10,743 nucleotides of DNA from Pseudomonadota bacterium (GTDB lineage Bacteria; Myxococcota; Myxococcia; Myxococcales; Vulgatibacteraceae), in the NCBI GenBank assembly GCA_023436385.1, contig JAEZJH010000148.1:1-10743 (forward strand). The letters run 5' to 3'. Both the position numbers and the translations under genes were made by a program. Position 1 is the stretch's first letter. Every line of letters starts with the position of its first letter. Below are positions 4,427 to 10,743 of the stretch, piece after piece. The notes under the pieces are model-generated. The model was not told where the DNA came from and searched no databases. It was given only the letters and a program-made list of their open reading frames with translations.

Positions 4427-7165
4427 TCAGGGGCCGCAGCCGGAGAGGGCCAGGTCGGCGCCGGGATCGGCCTGGACCTCCGCGCAGGCGGCGGGGCAGA
4501 GCCGCACCGTCCCGCCGTCGAGGTAGAAGCCGCCGGCTCCGGTGCAGGAGCCAGCCGTCGCCACTCGCTCGAGGACGCGGATCCCGCTCCCGTCTCCGGG
4601 CGTGTACTCGACCTCCAGCGTGTCCGGGTCGGGGGCGATGGCCGGGAGCGCCAGCTCGCAGGCGAGCACGTCCTCGATCACCTCGCCGGCGATCGCCTCG
4701 AAGACGGCGTCGAAGCTGGCGTACTCGCAGATCGGGAAGCGCAGGCCCCCGGTCCTCCGGCTCAGCTCCTGGTACTGGATCCCGGGGGCCATCGAGCCGG
4801 TGCCACAGCGGGCGGTCTGGATCGGATCGGCCGGCTCCCAGGCCCGGGTGGCGGGCGTGTTCTTCGCCAGGCCGACGATGCTGAGGAAGACGTAGTTCCG
4901 GTGCTGGGCGGTGCCGAAGTTGGCGGGCGAGAGGGCGAGGAGCGCCGTCTCGAACGCGCTGGCGGAGAGGTTCGACTCGTCGTCGGTGATCTCCACGAAG
5001 ACCCGCTGGGCGTTGGGACGGAGCCAGCCGCTCCAGCCGTTGGGCGCGAAGCCGTGGACATCGGGCCGGTTGTAGGTGGAGAGGATCAGCTCCAGGGAGT
5101 TCCAGCTGCCCACCTCCGCGTCGTAGTGGAAGAAGCGCGAGGTGTTGGCGGGCCGGTTGGGCGGCTTGGGCTGGCAGGTGGTCCCGCTCAGGGGCGACCG
5201 GACGCAGATCGCCAGCTGGCTCGAGCGGCCGTGTTTCGAGATCAGGATGATCCGGTAGTCGATCTGGCTCGCCTGGATGATGTCGGCGAAGTTGACGTTG
5301 ATGTTGTTTTCGACCGCCTCGATCTCCTCGCCCATGCTCCCGGAGTTGTCGATCACGAAGATGATGTCGACCACGCCGGTGCCGGTCCCCGGGGTGGAGG
5401 CGAAGGGGTAGAGCTGGCGCGGGCCCAGGACCGGGATGGTCCGGGTGGCGGTGGCCACGCAGGCGTTGGCGTCGGCGACGGTGAGCTTCACCCCGGCCGT
5501 CGGGGCGAAGGGGCTGGTGATCGGGGTCGCCTCGTCGGTGGTCCCGTCGCCGTCCCGGTCCCAGGCGTAGGAGGCCACCGGTCCGCCGCCGGCGTTCCGG
5601 CTGGCGCTCCCGTCGAGTTGCACCGGCTCCCCGTCGCAGAGCTTGCCGGAGCCGATCACCGCGATGGCGGCGGTGGGGCCGGCGAGGGTGGTGAAGGGCT
5701 GGACGGCGGTGGCCTCGCAGCCCGCCTCGTCCCGGACGGCGAGGCGCAGGGTCTGGCCGTCGGCGGGGGTGAAGGGCCCGTAGCCCGGGCCGGTGCCGTC
5801 GACGGTGCCGTCGCCGTTCACGTCCCAGGCGAAGGTGAGGTTCCCGCCTCCGGCGGCGGCGGAGCCCGAGGCGTCGAGCGCCACCGGGGTGCCGGCGCAG
5901 GTGGTGGCGGCCCCCTGCCGGAAGGCGATCGCCGGCGTGGGGAGGGCGCGGACGGAGACCGGCCGGGTGGCGGCGGCCGTGCAACCGAGGCCGTCGGTGA
6001 CGGTCAGGCGCACGGTGCGCGGGCCTGCCGGCGAGAAGGGCGGCGGGGTGGCGGCGGTCGACTCGATCGTCGCCGGATTTCCGTCGAGGTCCCAGGCGTA
6101 GGCGAGGGAGGCGTCGCCGGCGGCGGTGCGCGAGCCGCTGCCGTCGAGGGCCACGGCGTCGCCCGTACAGACCTCGCCGTTGCCGGAGGCGAAGGCGATC
6201 ACCGCGGTGGGGCGGCCGGCCACGTCGAGGGCCTGGGTGACGCTGGATCGGCAGCCCTCCGCATCGGCGACGGTGAGGCGGGCGGTGCCGCTCGCGCTCG
6301 GGACGAAGGTCCCGGTGGCGGCCGTCGTCCGATCGATCCGGCCGTCGCCGTCGATGTCCCATTCGTAGGCGACCACCGGGTTGCCGTCGGCGTCGCGGGA
6401 GGAGGCGGCGGAGAGGGCCACGGTCTCGCCCGCGCAGCTCCGTTCGCCGCCGTCGAGGAAGGCCACCGCCGGGGTCGGGAGCGGACGGACCCCGAGGAGC
6501 ACCTCGCCGGCGGCGGTGCAGCCGTTGACGTCGGTGACGGTGAGGCGCACCGGCTGCCCGTCCACCGGCACCAGCTCCGCGGTGGTCGGCGCGCGCTCGT
6601 CCTCCACCCCGTCGCCGTCGACATCCCAGGAGAACGCCGCTGGCGGCGAACCGTCGGCGGACCGGCTCGCCCTACCGTCGAGGACCACCGGGTTTCCCGC
6701 GCAGACCTCGCGGGCGCCCTGGGCGAAGTCGATCGCCGGGGTGGGCCGGGGCAGGCGGGAGACGGTGACCCGGGCGCGCACCTGCTCCCCGGCGGCGTCG
6801 GTGACGGTGACGAAGAAGTCCTTGGTGCCGAAGCCGGTGGCCACCGTCCTCGCCGCGGTGGTGTCGGCCAGCTCCGGGCTCGCGTCCCAGCTGTACCGAT
6901 ACGGCGGGACCCCGCCGAAGACCTGCACGCCCAGCGAGGCCGGCGCGCCGTCGCAACCGGCGCCATCCTCCGGGAAGACCGCCAGGATTCGCTCGCCGAG
7001 TTCCGGTCGATCGGGGTCGAGCGGACCCTCGGGCAGCTCCGGCGGCACATGCGGCTCGGGAAAATCGATGGCGACCAGACGGTCGTCACACGAACAGGCC
7101 GCAAACGGCGCCCACAAGAGCGCCCAGAGGAACGGCCTCGCGGCCGCCCAACGCATCGTCCCCAT
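4427..7165 (-). CDS. PKD-repeat and VWA-domain lipoprotein
   Basis: A 912-residue predicted outer-membrane or surface lipoprotein. The N-terminus has Arg residues, a hydrophobic stretch (FLWALLWAP) and a lipobox-like FAAC, with the lipidated Cys at 24 and Ser at +2. Residues about 55-138 form a degenerate PKD-like domain. Five PKD-like repeats follow, starting near 141, 229, 319, 409 and 496. Most carry a WDxDGDG-type motif, and each has one Cys near its start and one near its end. A VWA domain starts near 598, with MIDAS residues in DNSGS (606-610) and a later TDD (727-729). The tail to 912 is Cys-containing. PKD and VWA domains mediate protein or carbohydrate binding, so a role in adhesion or surface assembly is likely, with no specific partner evident. 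The ATG at 7165 has GGGGGAGG six bases upstream; a start at 7243 would place 26 polar residues before the signal peptide. Transcribed away from the E1 operon. Confidence 0.9.
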   Translation of the reverse strand: MGTMRWAAARPFLWALLWAPFAACSCDDRLVAIDFPEPHVPPELPEGPLDPDRPELGERILAVFPEDGAGCDGAPASLGVQVFGGVPPYRYSWDASPELADTTAARTVATGFGTKDFFVTVTDAAGEQVRARVTVSRLPRPTPAIDFAQGAREVCAGNPVVLDGRASRSADGSPPAAFSWDVDGDGVEDERAPTTAELVPVDGQPVRLTVTDVNGCTAAGEVLLGVRPLPTPAVAFLDGGERSCAGETVALSAASSRDADGNPVVAYEWDIDGDGRIDRTTAATGTFVPSASGTARLTVADAEGCRSSVTQALDVAGRPTAVIAFASGNGEVCTGDAVALDGSGSRTAAGDASLAYAWDLDGNPATIESTAATPPPFSPAGPRTVRLTVTDGLGCTAAATRPVSVRALPTPAIAFRQGAATTCAGTPVALDASGSAAAGGGNLTFAWDVNGDGTVDGTGPGYGPFTPADGQTLRLAVRDEAGCEATAVQPFTTLAGPTAAIAVIGSGKLCDGEPVQLDGSASRNAGGGPVASYAWDRDGDGTTDEATPITSPFAPTAGVKLTVADANACVATATRTIPVLGPRQLYPFASTPGTGTGVVDIIFVIDNSGSMGEEIEAVENNINVNFADIIQASQIDYRIILISKHGRSSQLAICVRSPLSGTTCQPKPPNRPANTSRFFHYDAEVGSWNSLELILSTYNRPDVHGFAPNGWSGWLRPNAQRVFVEITDDESNLSASAFETALLALSPANFGTAQHRNYVFLSIVGLAKNTPATRAWEPADPIQTARCGTGSMAPGIQYQELSRRTGGLRFPICEYASFDAVFEAIAGEVIEDVLACELALPAIAPDPDTLEVEYTPGDGSGIRVLERVATAGSCTGAGGFYLDGGTVRLCPAACAEVQADPGADLALSGCGP
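5430..6745 (-). repeat. Five tandem PKD-like coding repeats of about 87-90 codons
   Basis: Within the lipoprotein gene, five successive units begin with PTPAIDF, PTPAVAF, PTAVIAF, PTPAIAF and PTAAIAV. They continue through CAG/CTG/CDG, a SxSR or SGS turn and a W-D acidic motif (DVDGDG, DIDGDG, DLDGNP, DVNGDG, DRDGDG) to LTVxDxxxC. The units have diverged in sequence but keep the same length, so this is an old tandem duplication, not a recent DNA-level expansion. The third unit has lost the usual acidic loop (DLDGNPAT). Confidence 0.8.
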
Positions 7166-7414
7166 CACCGACCTCCCCCACGCCCGGACGAACCACGAAT
7201 GCCTTGACGGGGGGACGTTGGGAAGCGCAAGCCCGCGGGACAACTAGCAGATCGGGGTGACGGGGGATTGCACGAGGCCCGGCCGGGCGGCGAGGCCCGA
7301 AGGCGGATCGGCCGCGCCGTCCGCATCCGTATAACGGCTGCGCACCGAAGCCGGCGCTCGCGCATCCGGTAGGGCGCTGAACGAGCCCGTTCCCCGAACT
7401 AGAGGAGCCGTCCG
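7166..7414. promoter_or_regulatory. Divergent intergenic region between lipoprotein and E1 operon
   Basis: About 250 non-coding bases separate the divergent starts at 7165 and 7415, so promoters for both directions should lie here. A TATAAC at 7330-7335 is a plausible plus-strand -10 box for the E1 operon, but no convincing -35 lies 16-18 bases upstream. Ribosome binding sites are clear at both ends: GGGGGAGG on the minus strand before 7165, and GAGGAG at 7402-7407 before 7415. No operator-like repeat was recognised. Confidence 0.4.
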
Positions 7415-8416
7415 ATGGCCCGCCCACGCCTCGTCGATCCCGCCCGCGCCGGCCTCTCGCTGGACCCCGCCCTCCTCACCCGCATGCACGAGGTGATGGT
7501 GAAGGCCCGGGTCCTCGAGGAGCGGCTGATCCAGATGTATCGGCAGGGCGACGGCTACTTCTGGATCGGCGGTCCGGGCGAGGAGGCGTTCAACGTCCCC
7601 CTCGGCTTCCTGATCAAGAAGGGCCAGGGCCTCGACTACGACTACCTGCACTTCCACTACCGGCAGTCGGCCACGCTCCTGGCGATGGGGATGGATCCCG
7701 TCGACGCGCTCCGGCAGATGAAGAACACGGCCACCGACCCGTTCTCGGGCGGCCGCAACTTCGCCGGCCACTACTCGGTGCGGAAGTGGAACGTGTGCCC
7801 GATCAGCTCGCCGATCGAGGTGCAGTACGGCATCGCCCCGGGGACCGCGCTGGCGCAGAAGCGCCACGGTGGCGACGCGATCACCATCGTCACCGGCGGC
7901 GACGCCGGCACCGCCGAGGGCGACTTCGCCACCGGGCTGATCTGGAGCACCCGCCCCGGGAACGAGCTGCCGGTCCTCTTCCTCGTCACCAACAACGGCT
8001 GGGGGATCTCCACCTCGGCGTCGTCGGTGCACGCGGAGCGGATCGCCGATCGCGGCAAGGCCTTCGGGATGCGCACCAAGGTGATCGACGGGAACGACCC
8101 GGAGACCGCCTACCTCGAGCTGAAGGAGGCGATGGAGTACGTGCGCAAGGAGCGCCGGCCCTTCCTCCTCGAGGCCAACGTCAGCCGGCTCCACGGCCAC
8201 TCCTCGGCGTCGGGGGCGAACCGCGACAAGGAGCAGCCGGATCCGTTGCCCCGGTTCGAGGAGCGGCTGGAGACGGCGGGCATCCTCACCCGGGAGCAGA
8301 TGGACGCGCTCCGGGCGTCGTTCGCCGCCGAGCTGGCGGCGGCGGCGCGGCGGGTCCGCGAGGAGCCGCAGCCCACGCCCGACTCGATCTGGAACCACGT
8401 CTATTCGAAGCAGTAG
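7415..8416 (+). CDS. 2-oxoacid dehydrogenase E1 component, alpha subunit (branched-chain type)
   Basis: A 333-residue thiamine-diphosphate-dependent E1-alpha subunit. It pairs with E1-beta to decarboxylate a 2-oxoacid and load the acyl group on lipoyl-E2. The substrate is probably a branched-chain 2-oxoacid; pyruvate is possible. The TPP/Mg motif begins GGDAGTAEGDF (161-171) and ends VTNNGW (191-196). The usual GDG reads GDA here, while the Mg-binding Asp and the Asn pair are kept. YFWIGGPGEEAF (48-59), HFHYRQSATLLAMG (79-92) and the active-site loop SRLHGHSSA (257-265) match the family. The ATG at 7415 follows GAGGAG by seven bases. E1-beta starts 12 bases after the stop, so the pair is one operon. 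In Myxococcus the comparable E1 pair (esg locus) supplies branched-chain acyl-CoA for iso-fatty acids and development; that this locus is equivalent is inference. Confidence 0.93.
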   Translation: MARPRLVDPARAGLSLDPALLTRMHEVMVKARVLEERLIQMYRQGDGYFWIGGPGEEAFNVPLGFLIKKGQGLDYDYLHFHYRQSATLLAMGMDPVDALRQMKNTATDPFSGGRNFAGHYSVRKWNVCPISSPIEVQYGIAPGTALAQKRHGGDAITIVTGGDAGTAEGDFATGLIWSTRPGNELPVLFLVTNNGWGISTSASSVHAERIADRGKAFGMRTKVIDGNDPETAYLELKEAMEYVRKERRPFLLEANVSRLHGHSSASGANRDKEQPDPLPRFEERLETAGILTREQMDALRASFAAELAAAARRVREEPQPTPDSIWNHVYSKQ

Positions 8417-8428
8417 CGGAGGTCCGAC

Positions 8429-9484
8429 ATGGCGAACATGGCCCAGGCGATCCGGATGGCCCTCCACTACGGCGAGGAGCACCTCGGGGTCACCGACATC
8501 TTCGGCGAGGACGTGGGGGCGCCGCTCGGCGGCGTCTTCACCTGCACCCAGGGGCTGCGCACCGCGTGGAACACGCCCCTCGACGAGCGCGGCATCGTCG
8601 GCACGGCGATGGGGCTGGCGATGGCCGGCCAGAAGCCGGTCGCGGAGATCCAGTTCGTCGACTACATCTTCAACACCATCGACCTGCTCAAGCTGGCCGG
8701 AAACACCCACTGGTCGACCAACGGCGACTGGAACATGCCGATGGTGCTGATGACGCCGGTGGGGTCGGGGATCCGCGGCAGCATCTACCACTCGCACTCC
8801 TTCGACGCGATGGCCACCCACCTGCCCGGCTGGAAGGTGGTGATCCCCTCCAACCCGAAGGACGCCTACGGCCTGATGCTCGCGGCGCTGAAGGAGAAGG
8901 ACCCGGTGATGGTCCTGATCCCCAAGGCGCTGATGCGGGCCCGCGGGAGCGAGCTGATCCCCGGCGAGCCGGCCGATCCCCGGGAGCTGTCGAAGCGGAT
9001 CGATGCGCCCCTGGGCGATCGCTCGAAGTGGCAGCCCCAGTGGCCCGCCCTCGAGGAGTTCGTGGTCCCGATCGGCAAGGGCCACGTGGTCCGGGAGGGG
9101 AAGGACCTCACCGTGGTCAGCTACGGCCGGATGCTCCCGCTCTGCGCGAAGGCCGCCGACGAGCTGGCCGGTAGCGGGATCTCCGCCGAGGTGATCGACC
9201 TCCGCTCCCTCGTCCCCTACGACTGGGACCTGGTGAAGGCCTCGGTGAAGAAGACCGGCAAGGTGCTCTTCGTCAACGAGGACACCGAGGTCACCAACTT
9301 CGGCGAACACCTGGTCCGCCGCACCGTCGACGAGCTCTTCTTCCAGCTCCTCGCCCCGCCGCGGCTGGTCGCCGGCCAGAACCTCCCCGGGATCGGCCTC
9401 GCCGACTCGCTCGAGGCCGCCAGCGTCCCGCAGCCGAACGACATCTTGAAGGCGATGCGGGAGCTCTACGCGCTGAAGCCGTAG
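8429..9484 (+). CDS. 2-oxoacid dehydrogenase E1 component, beta subunit (branched-chain type)
   Basis: A 351-residue E1-beta subunit that completes the alpha2-beta2 active site. The pyrimidine-binding half shows FGEDVGAPLGGVF (25-37), a Glu in LDERGIVGTAMGLA (51-64), which fits the conserved catalytic Glu, QFVDYIF (75-81) and YHSHS (120-124). The C-terminal transketolase-type domain, from about residue 210, contains DLTVVSYGRML, AEVIDLRSLVPYDWD and VLFVNED. It is about 25 residues longer than common E1-beta proteins because of a longer linker near 165-210 (GSELIPGEPADPRELSKR region). The ATG at 8429 has GGAGG at 8418-8422 and lies 12 bases after E1-alpha. A terminator follows closely. No E2 or E3 gene is next to it, so these must be encoded elsewhere. 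Confidence 0.94.
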   Translation: MANMAQAIRMALHYGEEHLGVTDIFGEDVGAPLGGVFTCTQGLRTAWNTPLDERGIVGTAMGLAMAGQKPVAEIQFVDYIFNTIDLLKLAGNTHWSTNGDWNMPMVLMTPVGSGIRGSIYHSHSFDAMATHLPGWKVVIPSNPKDAYGLMLAALKEKDPVMVLIPKALMRARGSELIPGEPADPRELSKRIDAPLGDRSKWQPQWPALEEFVVPIGKGHVVREGKDLTVVSYGRMLPLCAKAADELAGSGISAEVIDLRSLVPYDWDLVKASVKKTGKVLFVNEDTEVTNFGEHLVRRTVDELFFQLLAPPRLVAGQNLPGIGLADSLEAASVPQPNDILKAMRELYALKP

Positions 9485-9514
9485 ACCAAGGCGCGCGCCC
9501 GCGAAACCCGGCCT

Positions 9515-9553
9515 CCGGAGCGTCCCCAGCGGACGCCCGGGGGCTTTGTTTTC
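9515..9553 (+). terminator. Rho-independent terminator of the E1 operon
   Basis: A stem of CCGG plus GCGTCC pairs with GGACGC plus CCGG (10 bp, one bulged A at 9519) around the loop CCAGC. It is followed by GGGCTTTGTTTTC, a T-rich run that stands out in this GC-rich DNA. It starts 30 bases after the E1-beta stop on the plus strand. Confidence 0.8.
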
Positions 9554-9589
9554 TGCCGGTTCGCCTGCGCCCGCGGGCAGGAACGCCAC

Positions 9590-9620
9590 GGGCCCGGCCG
9601 GTCGAAACCGGCGCGGGCCC
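9590..9620 (-). terminator. Strong hairpin downstream of the SulP gene
   Basis: A 13-bp stem with one bulged base (9590-9602 with 9607-9620) closes a four-base loop. Read on the minus strand the loop is TTCG, a UUCG tetraloop in RNA. It begins 26 bases after the SulP stop. There is no T tract after it on that strand, so it may be a transcript-end stabiliser or a weak terminator. A second smaller GC hairpin lies at 9564-9581. Confidence 0.45.
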
Positions 9621-9646
9621 GCGGGTGAAACGGTCGGCCGACGGCG

Positions 9647-10743
9647 CTAGGCCGGCGCCGGGCGGTGCTCGAGGGGCATCGGCTCGGCGCCGTGGGTGGC
9701 GACGTGGCGGGCGAGGGAGATCGCCTCCTCGGCGGTCTCGCAGATCGCCAGGCGGCCGGCGGCGGGGCCGAGGCCGGAGCGGGCCAGGACCTTCTCCGGC
9801 TGGGGCTGGACGCCGGAGATGATCACGTAGGCGTTCGCCTTCCAGAGGCGGTTGAGCACCGACTCGAGGTTGACGAGGCCGGTGGCGTCCATCGCCGGGA
9901 CGCTCTCCACGTCGAGGATCACCACCCTGGCGCTGCCGGCCACCTGCTCCAGCGTGGAGACCGCCTTCTGGGCGGCGCCGAAGAAGAGCGGGCCGGCGAT
10001 CTCGTAGACGACCACGCCCGGGGGCAGCTGCCCGCGGTGCTGTGGGTGGCCGCCGACGGTGAGGGTGGCGCCGGTGATCTCCGCCATCCGGCGCATGAAG
10101 AGGAGCGCGGCGAGCATCACGCCGGCGGTGACGCCGACCACCATGTCGAAGAAGATCGTCAACCCGAAGCAGGCGAGCAGCACGGCGGCGTCGCTCTTCG
10201 GCGCCACCTTGAGCACGTGGACGAAGTGCTTCGCCTCGCTCATGTTCCAGGCGACGAGGAGGAGGAGCGCCGCCAGCGAGGCCATCGGCAGATACGAGAG
10301 CCAGGGGGCGAGGAGCAGCACCGCGGCGAGCAGGAAGATCGAGTGGACGATCGCGGCCACCGGGGAGCGGCCGCCGGCGCGGATGTTGGTGGCGGTCCGG
10401 GCGATGGCGCCGGTGGCGGCGAACCCGCCGAAGAACGGGGCGATCAGGTTGCCGGTGCCCTGGGCGAGCAGCTCGGCGTCGGGATCGTGCTTGGTGCCCG
10501 CCATACCGTCGGCGACCACCGCGGAGAGGAGCGATTCGATCGCGCCCAGCATGGCGATGGCGAAGGCCGAGGGGCCGAGCTGGCGGATCAACTCCCAGGA
10601 GAGCGCGAGGGGTTTCCCGTCGGGACCGCCGAAGTTCCAGGGGAAGGCGGGGAGCGGCGGGAGCTGGGGGATGCCGGGGAACCGCACGCCGTCGACGGTG
10701 TATCCGAAGCGGGAGCCGATGGTGTCCACGGAGAAGGCGATCC
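9647..10743 (-). CDS. dauA: SulP-family anion transporter with STAS domain, DauA-like (5' end outside window)
   Basis: The visible 365 residues are the C-terminal part of an inner-membrane SulP transporter. The frame is open to the window edge, so the N-terminus is missing and the GTG at 10729 is only an internal codon. Matches to the DauA type are strong: ESLLSAVVADGMAGTKH, GNLIAPFFGG, then TGAIARTATNIRAG, VAWNMSEAKH, and LTIFFDMVVGVTAGV with LLFMRRMAEIT. About five hydrophobic segments are visible. A cytoplasmic STAS domain fills the last 110 or so residues, with VVILDVESVPAMDATGL, where DATG is the conserved loop of anti-sigma-antagonist-like folds. DauA in E. coli carries C4-dicarboxylates such as succinate; other SulP proteins carry sulfate or bicarbonate, so the substrate is not certain. 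It converges with the E1 operon. Confidence 0.9.
   Translation of the reverse strand, partial: IAFSVDTIGSRFGYTVDGVRFPGIPQLPPLPAFPWNFGGPDGKPLALSWELIRQLGPSAFAIAMLGAIESLLSAVVADGMAGTKHDPDAELLAQGTGNLIAPFFGGFAATGAIARTATNIRAGGRSPVAAIVHSIFLLAAVLLLAPWLSYLPMASLAALLLLVAWNMSEAKHFVHVLKVAPKSDAAVLLACFGLTIFFDMVVGVTAGVMLAALLFMRRMAEITGATLTVGGHPQHRGQLPPGVVVYEIAGPLFFGAAQKAVSTLEQVAGSARVVILDVESVPAMDATGLVNLESVLNRLWKANAYVIISGVQPQPEKVLARSGLGPAAGRLAICETAEEAISLARHVATHGAEPMPLEHRPAPA

Noticed and set aside
5430..6745. Tandem repeats as a CRISPR array or DNA-level repeat
   Set aside because: The periodicity is about 265 bases, lies in a coding frame and has diverged in DNA sequence; it reflects protein domain duplication.
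4037..7207. Plus-strand open frame of over 1000 codons opposite the lipoprotein gene
   Set aside because: It is antisense to a gene with clear PKD, VWA and lipobox features; its translation is low-complexity Gly/Arg/Ala/Asp with no domain, as expected from GC-rich codon mirroring.
7166..7243. Longer N-terminus for the VWA lipoprotein
   Set aside because: It would put 26 residues before the signal peptide, while the ATG at 7165 has a strong, well-spaced ribosome binding site.
7244..9589. Minus-strand open frame of about 780 codons opposite the E1 genes
   Set aside because: The E1-alpha and E1-beta genes on the plus strand are unmistakable; the antisense frame has no recognisable domain and spans two genes and their gap.

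Overview
This is a very GC-rich window (roughly 70% by eye). Codon third positions are almost all G or C, and the genes are compact. The mix of a PKD/VWA surface lipoprotein, a two-gene branched-chain-type 2-oxoacid dehydrogenase E1 and a DUF692/MNIO enzyme suggests a myxobacterium (Myxococcota) or close relative. That is inferred from gene content and style; no marker gene is present. No rRNA, tRNA, CRISPR array, insertion sequence or phage gene was seen.

Layout. (1) 1-648, plus strand: the last codons of an unidentified gene, then a small membrane-anchored protein of unknown function. (2) 698-4182, minus strand: four co-directional genes that look like one operon, in transcription order. 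They are a family I inorganic pyrophosphatase (ppa) with a proline-rich basic tail, a LYC1-like GNAT acetyltransferase, a DUF692/MNIO multinuclear non-heme iron oxidase, and its partner protein, joined to it by a 4-base GTGA overlap. No RiPP precursor peptide was found beside the MNIO pair. (3) 4280-7165, minus strand: a 912-residue lipoprotein with one degenerate and five canonical PKD-like repeats, a VWA domain with an intact MIDAS, and a Cys-containing tail. Its stop codon is followed in frame by a 48-codon coding-like stretch, probably the C-terminal relic of another secreted protein. (4) 7415-9484, plus strand: E1-alpha and E1-beta of a branched-chain/pyruvate-type 2-oxoacid dehydrogenase, closed by a good Rho-independent terminator. 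(5) 9647-10743, minus strand: the C-terminal two thirds of a SulP transporter with a STAS domain, very like DauA, running off the window.

How the parts relate. The E1 pair, the lipoprotein and the transporter look like independent ordinary units. The part that stands out is the MNIO plus partner pair. MNIO enzymes with a partner protein typically install oxidative changes on cysteines or backbone of ribosomal peptides, yet no small Cys-rich ORF is visible here. The substrate is therefore either encoded elsewhere or is not a classical precursor. A second point of interest is the ppa start: the best ribosome binding site lies in front of an out-of-frame GTG.
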